From: Pseudomonas putida
Lineage (GTDB): Bacteria > Pseudomonadota > Gammaproteobacteria > Pseudomonadales > Pseudomonadaceae
NCBI RefSeq assembly: GCF_003228315.1
Contig: NZ_CP029693.1
Coordinates: forward strand, 4,577,501-4,641,500
Direction: 5' to 3'
Length of the DNA stretch: 64,000 nucleotides
Shown here: one piece after another, positions 7,140 through 14,404 of the stretch
How the letters are laid out: every line of letters starts with the position of its first letter
How positions within the stretch are numbered: the first letter of the stretch is position 1
Position numbers and translations under genes: made by a program
Notes under the pieces: model-generated
The model's database searches: none
What the model was told of the DNA's origin: nothing
Seen by the model: the letters and a program-made list of their open reading frames with translations, nothing else

Positions 7140-8663
7140 ATGTCCCAGGCTGAAAAAATCGTTATCGCCGATGCCCCGTTGCGTTGGCAGGATGTGGTTG
7201 CGGTAGCCCGCCATGGCGCACAGCTGGAGCTGTCGGCGCAGGCCTGGGCACGGATCGAGAACGCGCAGGCCATCGTCCAGCGCATCGTCACCAGCGGCGA
7301 ACGCGCCTATGGCGTAAACACCGGCCTGGGCGCGCTGTGCAACGTCTCGCTCAAGGACGAACAACTCAGCCAGTTGTCGCGCAACACGCTGCTCAGCCAT
7401 GCCTGTGGCGTCGGCGCACCGCTGACCAACGAGCAGACCCGCGCGATCATGTGCGCGGGCATCCTCAACTTCAGCCAGGGCAAATCCGGTGTTCATCGCC
7501 GGGTGGTCGAAGCCTTGCTGGCGCTGCTCAACAAGGGCATCACCCCGCAAGTGCCGTCCCAGGGTTCGGTCGGTTACCTGACCCACATGGCCCACATCAG
7601 CATCACCTTGCTGGGTGTCGGCAACGTCAGCTATCGCGGGCAAATCGTCGCCGCGCAACAGGCCCTGGCCGAAGAAGGCCTGCAGCCGGTTCAGCTCGGC
7701 GCCAAGGACGGGCTGTGCCTGGTCAACGGCACGCCGTGCATGACCGGCCTGAGCGCCCTGGCCATTGCCGACGCCACCCGTCTGCTGCAGTGGGCCGACG
7801 TGATCAGTGCCATGAGCTTCGAGGCCCAGCGCGGGCAGATCGCTGCGTTCGATGCCGAGATCATCGCGCTCAAGCCGCATCCGGGTATGCAGCAGGTCGG
7901 CATCAACCTGCGGGCGCTGCTCGACGGCAGTGAAGTGATCGCCCAGAGCAAAGGCATTCGGACCCAGGACGCCCTGAGCATCCGCTCGATTCCGCAGGTG
8001 CACGGCGCCGCTCGCGATCAGCTGGAGCATGCGATCAAGCAAGTTGAAATCGAACTCAATGGCTGCACCGACAACCCGTTGCTGCTGGGCACGCCGGACA
8101 ACTTCCGCGTCATGTCCCAGGCCAACCCGCACGGCCAATCGGTGGCGATGGCGGCGGATCTGCTGGCCATTGCCATGGCGGAAATCGGCTCCATCGCCGA
8201 GCGTCGCCTGGATCGTCTGATCAACCCGCACGTCAGCGGTCTGCCAGCCTTCCTGGTGGCCAACCCGGGGGTAAACTCGGGAATGATGATCGTGCAGTAC
8301 GTCGCCGCATCGCTATGCGCGGAGAACCGTCAGCTGGCGCAACCGGCGGTGCTCGACAACTACGTGACCTCGGGCCTGCAGGAAGATCACCTGAGCATGG
8401 GCACCAACGCTGCGCTGAAGCTGCACCGCGCGCTGGAAAACTGCACGCAGATCCTCGCCATCGAGTACCTGCTGGCGGCCCAGGCCTTCGAATTCCTCAA
8501 GGAACAACGTTTCGGCGCCGGCACGGATGCAGCGTGGCGCCTGCTGCGCGAACGCGTACCGGCCTACGATCAGGACCGCTGGCTGGCGCCGGACATCGCC
8601 GCAGCAGCGGGCGTATTGAAAGACTCGGCCTTGCTGCAAAAGGCCTTGCCGAATCTGCACTGA
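7140..8663 (+). CDS. hutH1: HutH-like ammonia-lyase paralogue lacking the MIO triad
   Basis: A 507-residue protein of the histidine/phenylalanine ammonia-lyase family, aligning end to end with the hutH that follows. It keeps the YGVNTGLG loop (Tyr57), a VNGTP segment (the Asn position) and QEDHLSM (the Glu position). At the cofactor site it reads GSVG-YLTHMAHIS (145-153), where active enzymes have GSVG-ASG-DLAPLAHMS: exactly three residues are missing, in frame. The active-site Tyr of DPYSLR is also changed (DALSIR, Leu279). Classical MIO chemistry should therefore be impossible. The reading frame is clean and codon use is normal, so it seems maintained rather than decaying. Its role is unknown: pseudoenzyme, HutH partner, or a different reaction. 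ATG 7140 has TGAGG 6 nt upstream; ATG 7128 is an alternative start. Confidence 0.85.
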   Translation: MSQAEKIVIADAPLRWQDVVAVARHGAQLELSAQAWARIENAQAIVQRIVTSGERAYGVNTGLGALCNVSLKDEQLSQLSRNTLLSHACGVGAPLTNEQTRAIMCAGILNFSQGKSGVHRRVVEALLALLNKGITPQVPSQGSVGYLTHMAHISITLLGVGNVSYRGQIVAAQQALAEEGLQPVQLGAKDGLCLVNGTPCMTGLSALAIADATRLLQWADVISAMSFEAQRGQIAAFDAEIIALKPHPGMQQVGINLRALLDGSEVIAQSKGIRTQDALSIRSIPQVHGAARDQLEHAIKQVEIELNGCTDNPLLLGTPDNFRVMSQANPHGQSVAMAADLLAIAMAEIGSIAERRLDRLINPHVSGLPAFLVANPGVNSGMMIVQYVAASLCAENRQLAQPAVLDNYVTSGLQEDHLSMGTNAALKLHRALENCTQILAIEYLLAAQAFEFLKEQRFGAGTDAAWRLLRERVPAYDQDRWLAPDIAAAAGVLKDSALLQKALPNLH

Positions 8664-8693
8664 TTTTCCCGACACCAGCGTGCCAAGGCGCCA

Positions 8694-8736
8694 GCCCGCT
8701 CAAAAGGCGGGCAGCGACGGACAACGGAGATCTCCG
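8694..8736. promoter_or_regulatory. Hairpin and 12-bp palindrome between the two hutH genes
   Basis: GCCCGC (8694-8699) pairs with GCGGGC (8707-8712) around a 7-nt loop, and CGGAGATCTCCG (8725-8736) is a perfect palindrome. No T-run follows, so this is not a typical terminator. It may be an RNA processing or stability element, or a protein site; function unknown. Confidence 0.35.
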
Positions 8737-8778
8737 GAGCGTCTGGTCAAGCATGACAACTCTCACAAGGAGCCAAAA

Positions 8779-10311
8779 ATGACTGCGCTAAACCTGATTC
8801 CCGGCCAACTGAGCCTTGCCCAGCTGCGTGACGTCTATCAACAGCCGGTGAAACTGACCCTCGACAACAGTGCTTCGGCGCAGATCGAAGCCAGCGTCGC
8901 TTGCGTGGAACAGATCCTCGCTGAAAACCGCACCGCCTACGGCATCAACACCGGTTTCGGCCTGCTGGCCTCCACTCGTATTGCCAGCGCGGACCTGGAA
9001 AACCTCCAGCGTTCGCTGGTGCTGTCTCACGCCGCCGGCGTCGGCGAGCCGATCAGTGACGCGTTGTGCCGCCTGATCATGGTGCTCAAGGTCAACAGCC
9101 TGAGCCGTGGTTTCTCCGGTATTCGTCGCGTGGTGATCGATGCACTGATCGCCCTGATCAACGCCGAGGTGTACCCGCACATCCCGTTGAAAGGTTCGGT
9201 GGGCGCGTCGGGCGATCTGGCGCCACTGGCGCACATGTCGCTGGTGCTGCTGGGCGAAGGCAAGGCCCGCTACAAGGGTGAGTGGATGGAAGCCACCGAA
9301 GCGCTGAAAGTCGCCGGTCTGACCCCGCTGACCCTGGCGGCGAAAGAAGGGCTGGCGCTGCTCAACGGCACCCAGGTGTCCACCGCATTCGCCCTGCGCG
9401 GCCTGTTCGAAGGCGAAGACCTGTTCGCCGGCGCATTAACGTTGGGTGGCCTGACTGTCGAGGCCGTACTGGGCTCGCGCTCGCCATTCGATGCGCGCAT
9501 CCACGCCGCCCGTGGCCAGAAAGGCCAGATCGACGCCGCTGCCGCTTACCGCGATCTGCTGGGCGAGCGCAGTGAAGTCTCCGATTCCCATGAAAACTGC
9601 GAGAAGGTGCAGGACCCGTATTCCCTGCGTTGCCAGCCGCAAGTCATGGGTGCCTGCCTGACCCAGTTCCGCCACGCTGCCGATGTACTGGTGATCGAAG
9701 CCAACGCCGTGTCCGACAACCCGCTGGTGTTCGCCGCTGAAGGCGATGTGATTTCCGGCGGTAACTTCCACGCCGAGCCGGTGGCCATGGCCGCCGACAA
9801 CATGGCACTGGCCATCGCCGAAATCGGCTCCCTGAGCGAGCGTCGCATCTCGCTGATGATGGACAAGCACATGTCGCAACTGCCGCCGTTCCTGGTGGCC
9901 AACGGTGGCGTGAACTCCGGCTTCATGATCGCCCAGGTCACCGCCGCGGCGCTGGCCAGCGAGAACAAGGCGCTGTCCCACCCGCATTCGGTGGACAGCC
10001 TGCCGACCTCCGCCAACCAGGAAGACCACGTGTCCATGGCCCCGGCTGCCGGCAAGCGCCTGTGGGAAATGGCCGAGAACACCCGAGGCATTCTCGCGGT
10101 GGAATGGCTGGCGGCCGTTCAGGGCCTGGATCTGCGCAATGGTCTGAAGACCTCGCCGAAGCTGGAAACGGCGCGGGCGATTCTGCGCAAGGAAGTGCCG
10201 TTTTATGAGAAGGACCGTTTTTTTGCACCGGACATCAATGTGGCGACTGAACTGCTGGCGTCGCGGTGCCTGACCGAACTGGTCACGGCGAAGTTGCTGC
10301 CGAGCCTGTGA
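8779..10311 (+). CDS. hutH: Histidine ammonia-lyase
   Basis: This is the first catabolic step: L-histidine gives trans-urocanate and ammonia. The 510-residue length is standard and the sequence is very close to my recollection of the structurally studied P. putida enzyme. The MIO-forming triad Ala143-Ser144-Gly145 sits in KGSVGASGDLAPLAHMS. Other catalytic elements are all present: AYGINTGFG (Tyr54), LLNGTQ, QDPYSLRCQPQ (Tyr281), GGNFHAEPVA and NQEDHVSM. It works as a cytoplasmic homotetramer. ATG 8779 is preceded by AAGGAG at good spacing; in-frame codons upstream would add about 33 residues of non-family sequence. This is the gene that must supply the lyase activity of the locus, since the paralogue upstream lacks the cofactor residues. 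Confidence 0.97.
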   Translation: MTALNLIPGQLSLAQLRDVYQQPVKLTLDNSASAQIEASVACVEQILAENRTAYGINTGFGLLASTRIASADLENLQRSLVLSHAAGVGEPISDALCRLIMVLKVNSLSRGFSGIRRVVIDALIALINAEVYPHIPLKGSVGASGDLAPLAHMSLVLLGEGKARYKGEWMEATEALKVAGLTPLTLAAKEGLALLNGTQVSTAFALRGLFEGEDLFAGALTLGGLTVEAVLGSRSPFDARIHAARGQKGQIDAAAAYRDLLGERSEVSDSHENCEKVQDPYSLRCQPQVMGACLTQFRHAADVLVIEANAVSDNPLVFAAEGDVISGGNFHAEPVAMAADNMALAIAEIGSLSERRISLMMDKHMSQLPPFLVANGGVNSGFMIAQVTAAALASENKALSHPHSVDSLPTSANQEDHVSMAPAAGKRLWEMAENTRGILAVEWLAAVQGLDLRNGLKTSPKLETARAILRKEVPFYEKDRFFAPDINVATELLASRCLTELVTAKLLPSL

Positions 10312-10318
10312 TGGACCC

Positions 10319-10383
10319 TTCGCGAGCAGGCTCGCTCCCACATTGGAATGCGTAACCCCTGTGGGAGCGAGCCTGCTCGCGAA
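10319..10383. repeat. REPIN-like inverted REP pair
   Basis: TTCGCGAGCAGGCTCGCTCC and its inverted copy surround a spacer of about 17 bp, directly after the hutH stop. Confidence 0.9.
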
Positions 10384-10412
10384 TCGATTTTGAACATTGT
10401 GGAGAACAAGGG

Positions 10413-11618
10413 ATGAAAACCCTCTGGCAACACTGCCACGTTGCAACCATGGCCCAGGGCGTTTACTCGATCATCGAGGACGCGGCCATCGTGACGGCCG
10501 GTGCGCACATCGAATGGGTCGGCCCGCGCAGTGAACTGCCGTCCGGCGAGTACCCGGCGGTCAATGATTTGAACGGGGCCTGGGTCACACCGGGCCTGAT
10601 CGACTGCCACACCCACACGGTGTTCGGCGGCAATCGCAGTGGCGAGTTCGAAAAACGCCTGCAAGGTGTCAGCTACGCGGAAATCGCCGCCAGCGGTGGC
10701 GGCATCGCCAGCACCGTGCGCGCCACCCGCGCGGCGAGCGAGGACGAGTTGTTCGCCAGCGCCGCCAAGCGCCTGAAAAGCCTGATGCGTGACGGCGTCA
10801 CCAGCATCGAAATCAAGTCCGGCTACGGCCTCGACCTGGCCAACGAAGGCAAGATGCTGCGCGTCGCCCGTCGTCTTGGCGCCGAGCTGCCGGTCAGCGT
10901 GCGCACCACCTGTCTCGCCGCCCACGCCCTGCCGCCGGAATACACCGACCGCGCCGACGACTACATCGATCACATCTGCACCGAAATGCTCCCGGCCCTG
11001 GCCGCCGAGGGGCTGGTGGACGCGGTGGATGCCTTCTGCGAATACCTGGCCTTTTCCCCGGCGCAGGTCGAGCGAGTTTTCATCAAGGCCCAGGAGCTGG
11101 GCTTGCCGGTGAAGCTGCATGCCGAGCAACTGTCGTCGCTGCACGGTTCCAGCCTCGCTGCGCGCTATCAAGCACTGTCTGCCGATCACCTGGAGTTCAT
11201 GGACGAAGACGACGCCATCGCCATGGCCAAGTCCGGCACGGTCGCGGTGTTGTTGCCCGGCGCGTTCTACTTCCTGCGCGAAACCCAATTGCCACCGATG
11301 GAAGCCCTGCGCAAACACGGCGTGAAAATCGCCATCGCCAGCGACCTCAACCCGGGCACCTCACCGGCCCTGTCGGTGCGCCTGATGCTGAACATGGCCT
11401 GCACATGCTTTCGCATGACCCCGGAAGAAGCCCTGGCGGGCGCGACCATTCATGCGGCCACCGCCCTGGGCATGGCCGACACCCATGGTTCGATCGAGGT
11501 GGGCAAGGTCGCGGACTTCGTTGCCTGGCAAATCGATCGTCCGGCCGACCTGTCGTACTGGCTGGGCGGTGATCTGGAAAAACGCGTCGTGCGTCACGGC
11601 GTCGAAACGAGCCTGTAG
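10413..11618 (+). CDS. hutI: Imidazolonepropionase
   Basis: This is the third step of the pathway: hydrolytic ring opening of 4-imidazolone-5-propanoate to N-formimino-L-glutamate. The protein is 401 residues long and belongs to the amidohydrolase superfamily. The metal-binding HxH is visible as DCHTHTVFGG (His66, His68). Further motifs are KSGYGLDL, KLHAEQ (metal His), SADHLEF and SDLNPGTSP (catalytic Asp). The AKVGKVADF-type motif near the C-terminus reads EVGKVADFVAW. GGAGAACAAGGG precedes the ATG. The stop is 10 nt before the hutG start, with hutG's ribosome site overlapping the hutI stop. Confidence 0.96.
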   Translation: MKTLWQHCHVATMAQGVYSIIEDAAIVTAGAHIEWVGPRSELPSGEYPAVNDLNGAWVTPGLIDCHTHTVFGGNRSGEFEKRLQGVSYAEIAASGGGIASTVRATRAASEDELFASAAKRLKSLMRDGVTSIEIKSGYGLDLANEGKMLRVARRLGAELPVSVRTTCLAAHALPPEYTDRADDYIDHICTEMLPALAAEGLVDAVDAFCEYLAFSPAQVERVFIKAQELGLPVKLHAEQLSSLHGSSLAARYQALSADHLEFMDEDDAIAMAKSGTVAVLLPGAFYFLRETQLPPMEALRKHGVKIAIASDLNPGTSPALSVRLMLNMACTCFRMTPEEALAGATIHAATALGMADTHGSIEVGKVADFVAWQIDRPADLSYWLGGDLEKRVVRHGVETSL

Positions 11619-11628
11619 GAGAGTCGTT

Positions 11629-12432
11629 GTGGATAAGGTGTTGAACTTCAAACAAGGTCGGGTACCGCTGCTGATCAGCATGCCCCACGCTGGTACCCGT
11701 CTGACCCCGGCGGTCGAAGCCGGGCTGATCCCCGACGCGAAAAGCCTGCCGGACACCGACTGGCACATTCCGCAGCTGTACGATTTCGCCAGCGAACTGG
11801 GCGCCAGCACACTGGCCGCCGAATATTCGCGCTTCGTCATCGACCTGAACCGGCCGTCCGACGACAAGCCGCTGTACGTCGGCGCCACCACGGGCCTGTA
11901 CCCGGCGACCCTGTTTGACGGCGTGCCGCTGTTCCGCGAAGGACTGGAGCCTTCGAAAGAAGAGCGTGCGACGTATCTGGAGCAGATCTGGACGCCATAT
12001 CACAGCACCCTGCAGCAGGAGCTGGCGCGACTGAAAGCCGAGTTCGGCTACGCGCTGCTGTTCGACGCGCATTCGATCCGTTCGATCATTCCGCACCTGT
12101 TCGACGGCAAGCTGCCGGACTTCAACCTCGGTACCTTCAACGGCGCCAGTTGCGATCCGCAATTGGCTTCGCAGCTGGAAGCGATCTGTGCCGGGCACCC
12201 GGACTACAGCCATGTGCTGAACGGGCGCTTCAAGGGCGGACACATCACCCGTCACTATGGCAATCCGGCGCAAGACATCCATGCCGTGCAACTGGAGCTG
12301 GGGCAGTGCACCTACATGGAAGAGTTCGAGCCGTTCCGTTATCGGGCGGACCTGGCTGAGCCGACTCGGGTGGTCTTGAAGGAACTGCTGCAGGGCCTGC
12401 TGGCCTGGGGCGAAAAGCACTACGCCCGATAA
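11629..12432 (+). CDS. hutG: N-formylglutamate deformylase
   Basis: A 267-residue FGase/N-formylglutamate amidohydrolase, the last step of the Pseudomonas five-step route, which yields glutamate and formate. The formiminoglutamate deiminase (HutF) it needs is presumably encoded upstream of this window. Visible motifs: LLISMPHAGTRL (residues 14-25), TDWHIPQLYDFA, VIDLNRPSDDKPLY, LLFDAHSIRS and GGHITRHYGNP, consistent with the zinc-dependent family. The start is GTG 11629 with TAGGAGAG overlapping the hutI stop codon, a tight coupling that rules out longer upstream starts inside hutI. Confidence 0.95.
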   Translation: MDKVLNFKQGRVPLLISMPHAGTRLTPAVEAGLIPDAKSLPDTDWHIPQLYDFASELGASTLAAEYSRFVIDLNRPSDDKPLYVGATTGLYPATLFDGVPLFREGLEPSKEERATYLEQIWTPYHSTLQQELARLKAEFGYALLFDAHSIRSIIPHLFDGKLPDFNLGTFNGASCDPQLASQLEAICAGHPDYSHVLNGRFKGGHITRHYGNPAQDIHAVQLELGQCTYMEEFEPFRYRADLAEPTRVVLKELLQGLLAWGEKHYAR

Positions 12433-12447
12433 GCCTGACACACAACT

Positions 12448-12539
12448 CTGTAGGAGCGAGCCTGCTCGCGATGAGGACCTGGCATTCAACATAGATGTTG
12501 ACTGAAAGGCCGCCATCGCGAGCAGGCTCGCTCCTACAG
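12448..12539. repeat. REPIN-like inverted REP pair
   Basis: CTGTAGGAGCGAGCCTGCTC and its inverted copy. The spacer itself contains an inverted repeat CAACAT-AG-ATGTTG (12488-12501). It marks the end of the hut operon. Confidence 0.9.
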
Positions 12540-12677
12540 GTTTTTCCCACAGGTTTCTGGCGCCAAACCTGCGATCCAGCAAGTGCATGCTCATTGACGT
12601 AAATCGGGTTTATGATGCCCAACGGCAGAATAATAGAAGTCCCCCCAGGGATGACCCGACCCCTTACGGAGCGCGCA

Positions 12678-13649
12678 ATGCAGACTTTGTACCCGCAGAT
12701 CAAACCCTACGCCCGGCACGATCTGGCCGTCGACGAAACCCACACGCTGTATGTCGACGAGAGCGGTTCACCGCAAGGTTTGCCGGTGGTGTTCATTCAC
12801 GGCGGTCCAGGCGCCGGGTGCGATGCGGCGAGCCGCTGCTATTTCGATCCCAACCTGTACCGCATCGTTACGTTCGACCAGCGCGGTTGCGGTCGCTCCA
12901 CCCCTCACGCCAGCCTGGAAAACAATACCACCTGGGATCTGGTCGCCGACCTTGAGAAAATCCGCCAGCACCTGGGCATCGACAAGTGGGTGCTGTTCGG
13001 CGGTTCCTGGGGTTCAACCCTGGCGCTGGCCTACGCGCAAACCCACCCCGAGCGTGTGCACGGTCTGATCGTTCGCGGGATCTTTCTCTGCCGTCCGCAG
13101 GAAATCGAATGGTTCTATCAGGCGGGTGCCAGTCGCCTGTTCCCCGATTACTGGCAGGACTACATCGCGCCGATTCCGCTGGACGAGCGCGACGACCTGC
13201 TCACTGCGTTCCACAAGCGCCTGACCGGCAATGACCAGATCGCCCAGATGCATGCGGCCAAGGCCTGGTCCACCTGGGAAGGCCGGACCGCGACCCTGCG
13301 TCCGAACCCGCTGGTAGTCGATCGTTTTTCAGAACCCCAGCGCGCGCTGTCCATCGCCCGCATCGAATGCCACTACTTCACCAACAACGGTTTCCTTGAG
13401 CCGAACCAACTGATCCGTGACATGGGCAAGATCGCCCATTTACCGGGCGTGATCATCCATGGCCGTTATGACGTGATCTGCCCGCTGGACAACGCCTGGG
13501 AGCTGCACCAGGCCTGGCCGAACAGCGAGCTGCAAATCATCCGCGACGCCGGCCATGCCGCTGCCGAACCGGGGATTACCGACGCCCTGGTACGCGCCGC
13601 CGACAAGATGGCACGGCGCCTGCTCGACCTCGCCCCTGAAGAAGCATGA
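12678..13649 (+). CDS. pip: Proline iminopeptidase
   Basis: A 323-residue alpha/beta hydrolase of peptidase family S33 that removes N-terminal proline from peptides in the cytoplasm. Motifs: oxyanion-hole HGGPG at residues 41-45, DQRGCGRSTPH at 67-77, nucleophile elbow GGSWGS with Ser110, an acid residue in GRYDVICP and His in DAGHAA. The length fits the family. ATG 12678 has GGAG 7 nt upstream; an upstream in-frame ATG would add 22 residues absent from the family. The 3' end overlaps dtd by 4 nt (ATGA), indicating coupled translation. Confidence 0.95.
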   Translation: MQTLYPQIKPYARHDLAVDETHTLYVDESGSPQGLPVVFIHGGPGAGCDAASRCYFDPNLYRIVTFDQRGCGRSTPHASLENNTTWDLVADLEKIRQHLGIDKWVLFGGSWGSTLALAYAQTHPERVHGLIVRGIFLCRPQEIEWFYQAGASRLFPDYWQDYIAPIPLDERDDLLTAFHKRLTGNDQIAQMHAAKAWSTWEGRTATLRPNPLVVDRFSEPQRALSIARIECHYFTNNGFLEPNQLIRDMGKIAHLPGVIIHGRYDVICPLDNAWELHQAWPNSELQIIRDAGHAAAEPGITDALVRAADKMARRLLDLAPEEA

Positions 13650-14083
13650 AGGGCCTGTTGCAACGCGTGCGCGGCGCGCGGGTCGAGGTAGCGGGGGAGG
13701 TGGTGGGTGCGGTGGACCAGGGTTTGCTGGTCCTGGTGGCGGTCGAGCCACAAGATACGCGGGCCAGCGCCGACAAACTTCTCAATAAGCTGCTTAACTA
13801 TCGTGTGTTCAGCGACGCCGAGGGCAAGATGAATCTGTCCCTGGCGGATGTGGGCGGCGGTCTGTTGCTGGTCTCGCAGTTCACCCTGGCTGCCGACACT
13901 AAAAGCGGGCTGCGTCCGAGTTTTTCGACCGCGGCTCCCCCGGCCCTGGGAGAGGAGTTGTTCGACTATCTATTAAGCAAAGCGAAACAGGTGCATGGCA
14001 CTGTGGCATCAGGTAGATTCGGCGCGGATATGCAGGTGCACCTGGTCAATGATGGCCCGGTAACCTTTCTGTTACAGAGCTGA
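13646..14083 (+). CDS. dtd: D-aminoacyl-tRNA deacylase
   Basis: A 145-residue DTD-family proofreading enzyme that hydrolyses D-aminoacyl-tRNAs (and glycyl-tRNA mischarged on alanine tRNA). The two defining motifs are present: SQFTL at residues 77-81 and NxGPVT as NDGPVT at 135-140, the latter carrying the cross-subunit Gly-cisPro of the homodimer active site. A strong hairpin terminator follows the stop. It is coupled by 4-nt overlap to pip, forming a two-gene operon. Confidence 0.96.
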   Translation: MKGLLQRVRGARVEVAGEVVGAVDQGLLVLVAVEPQDTRASADKLLNKLLNYRVFSDAEGKMNLSLADVGGGLLLVSQFTLAADTKSGLRPSFSTAAPPALGEELFDYLLSKAKQVHGTVASGRFGADMQVHLVNDGPVTFLLQS

Positions 14084-14404
14084 AAGCCCGTGAAACATCT
14101 TTTTACGGGTTTTTCGGCTGAAAACAGGCATTTTTCGCGATAAATACTTTGTTACCCCTGATGCGTTGTAACGCGGCCTACTAGATAATCGCGCGCTACG
14201 GGGATCAGCGTTCGTTGGTCCATTTTGACTTAGGTAGAGACTTGTCCGGATCCGATTGGGGAATCATTTCGCCCCAGTGGAGTCGGAACAATGCTCGCCA
14301 ACTTGGCAAGAGTGGTCTGCAAGGCCGGTATTTTCGTACCGTAAGCCTTACAAACCCTTCAACTGGCCGTTGGTTTTTTGATCTGTTTTCGGCGAGGGTT
14401 GCTC
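14084..14404. other. Intergenic region dtd-opgG (321 bp)
   Basis: It begins with the dtd terminator (14087-14114). The remaining 290 bp or so lead into opgG. I find no confident sigma70 promoter pair. CGGTA-TTTTCG-TACCG near 14326-14341 and a CAAC..GTTG hairpin followed by a T-run near 14360-14378 could form leader RNA structures. No small gene is supported. Confidence 0.4.
14087..14114 (+). terminator. Intrinsic terminator after dtd
   Basis: The stem CCCGTGAAA / TTTTACGGG closes a 5-nt loop and is followed by TTTTT, starting 4 nt after the dtd stop. Confidence 0.85.
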
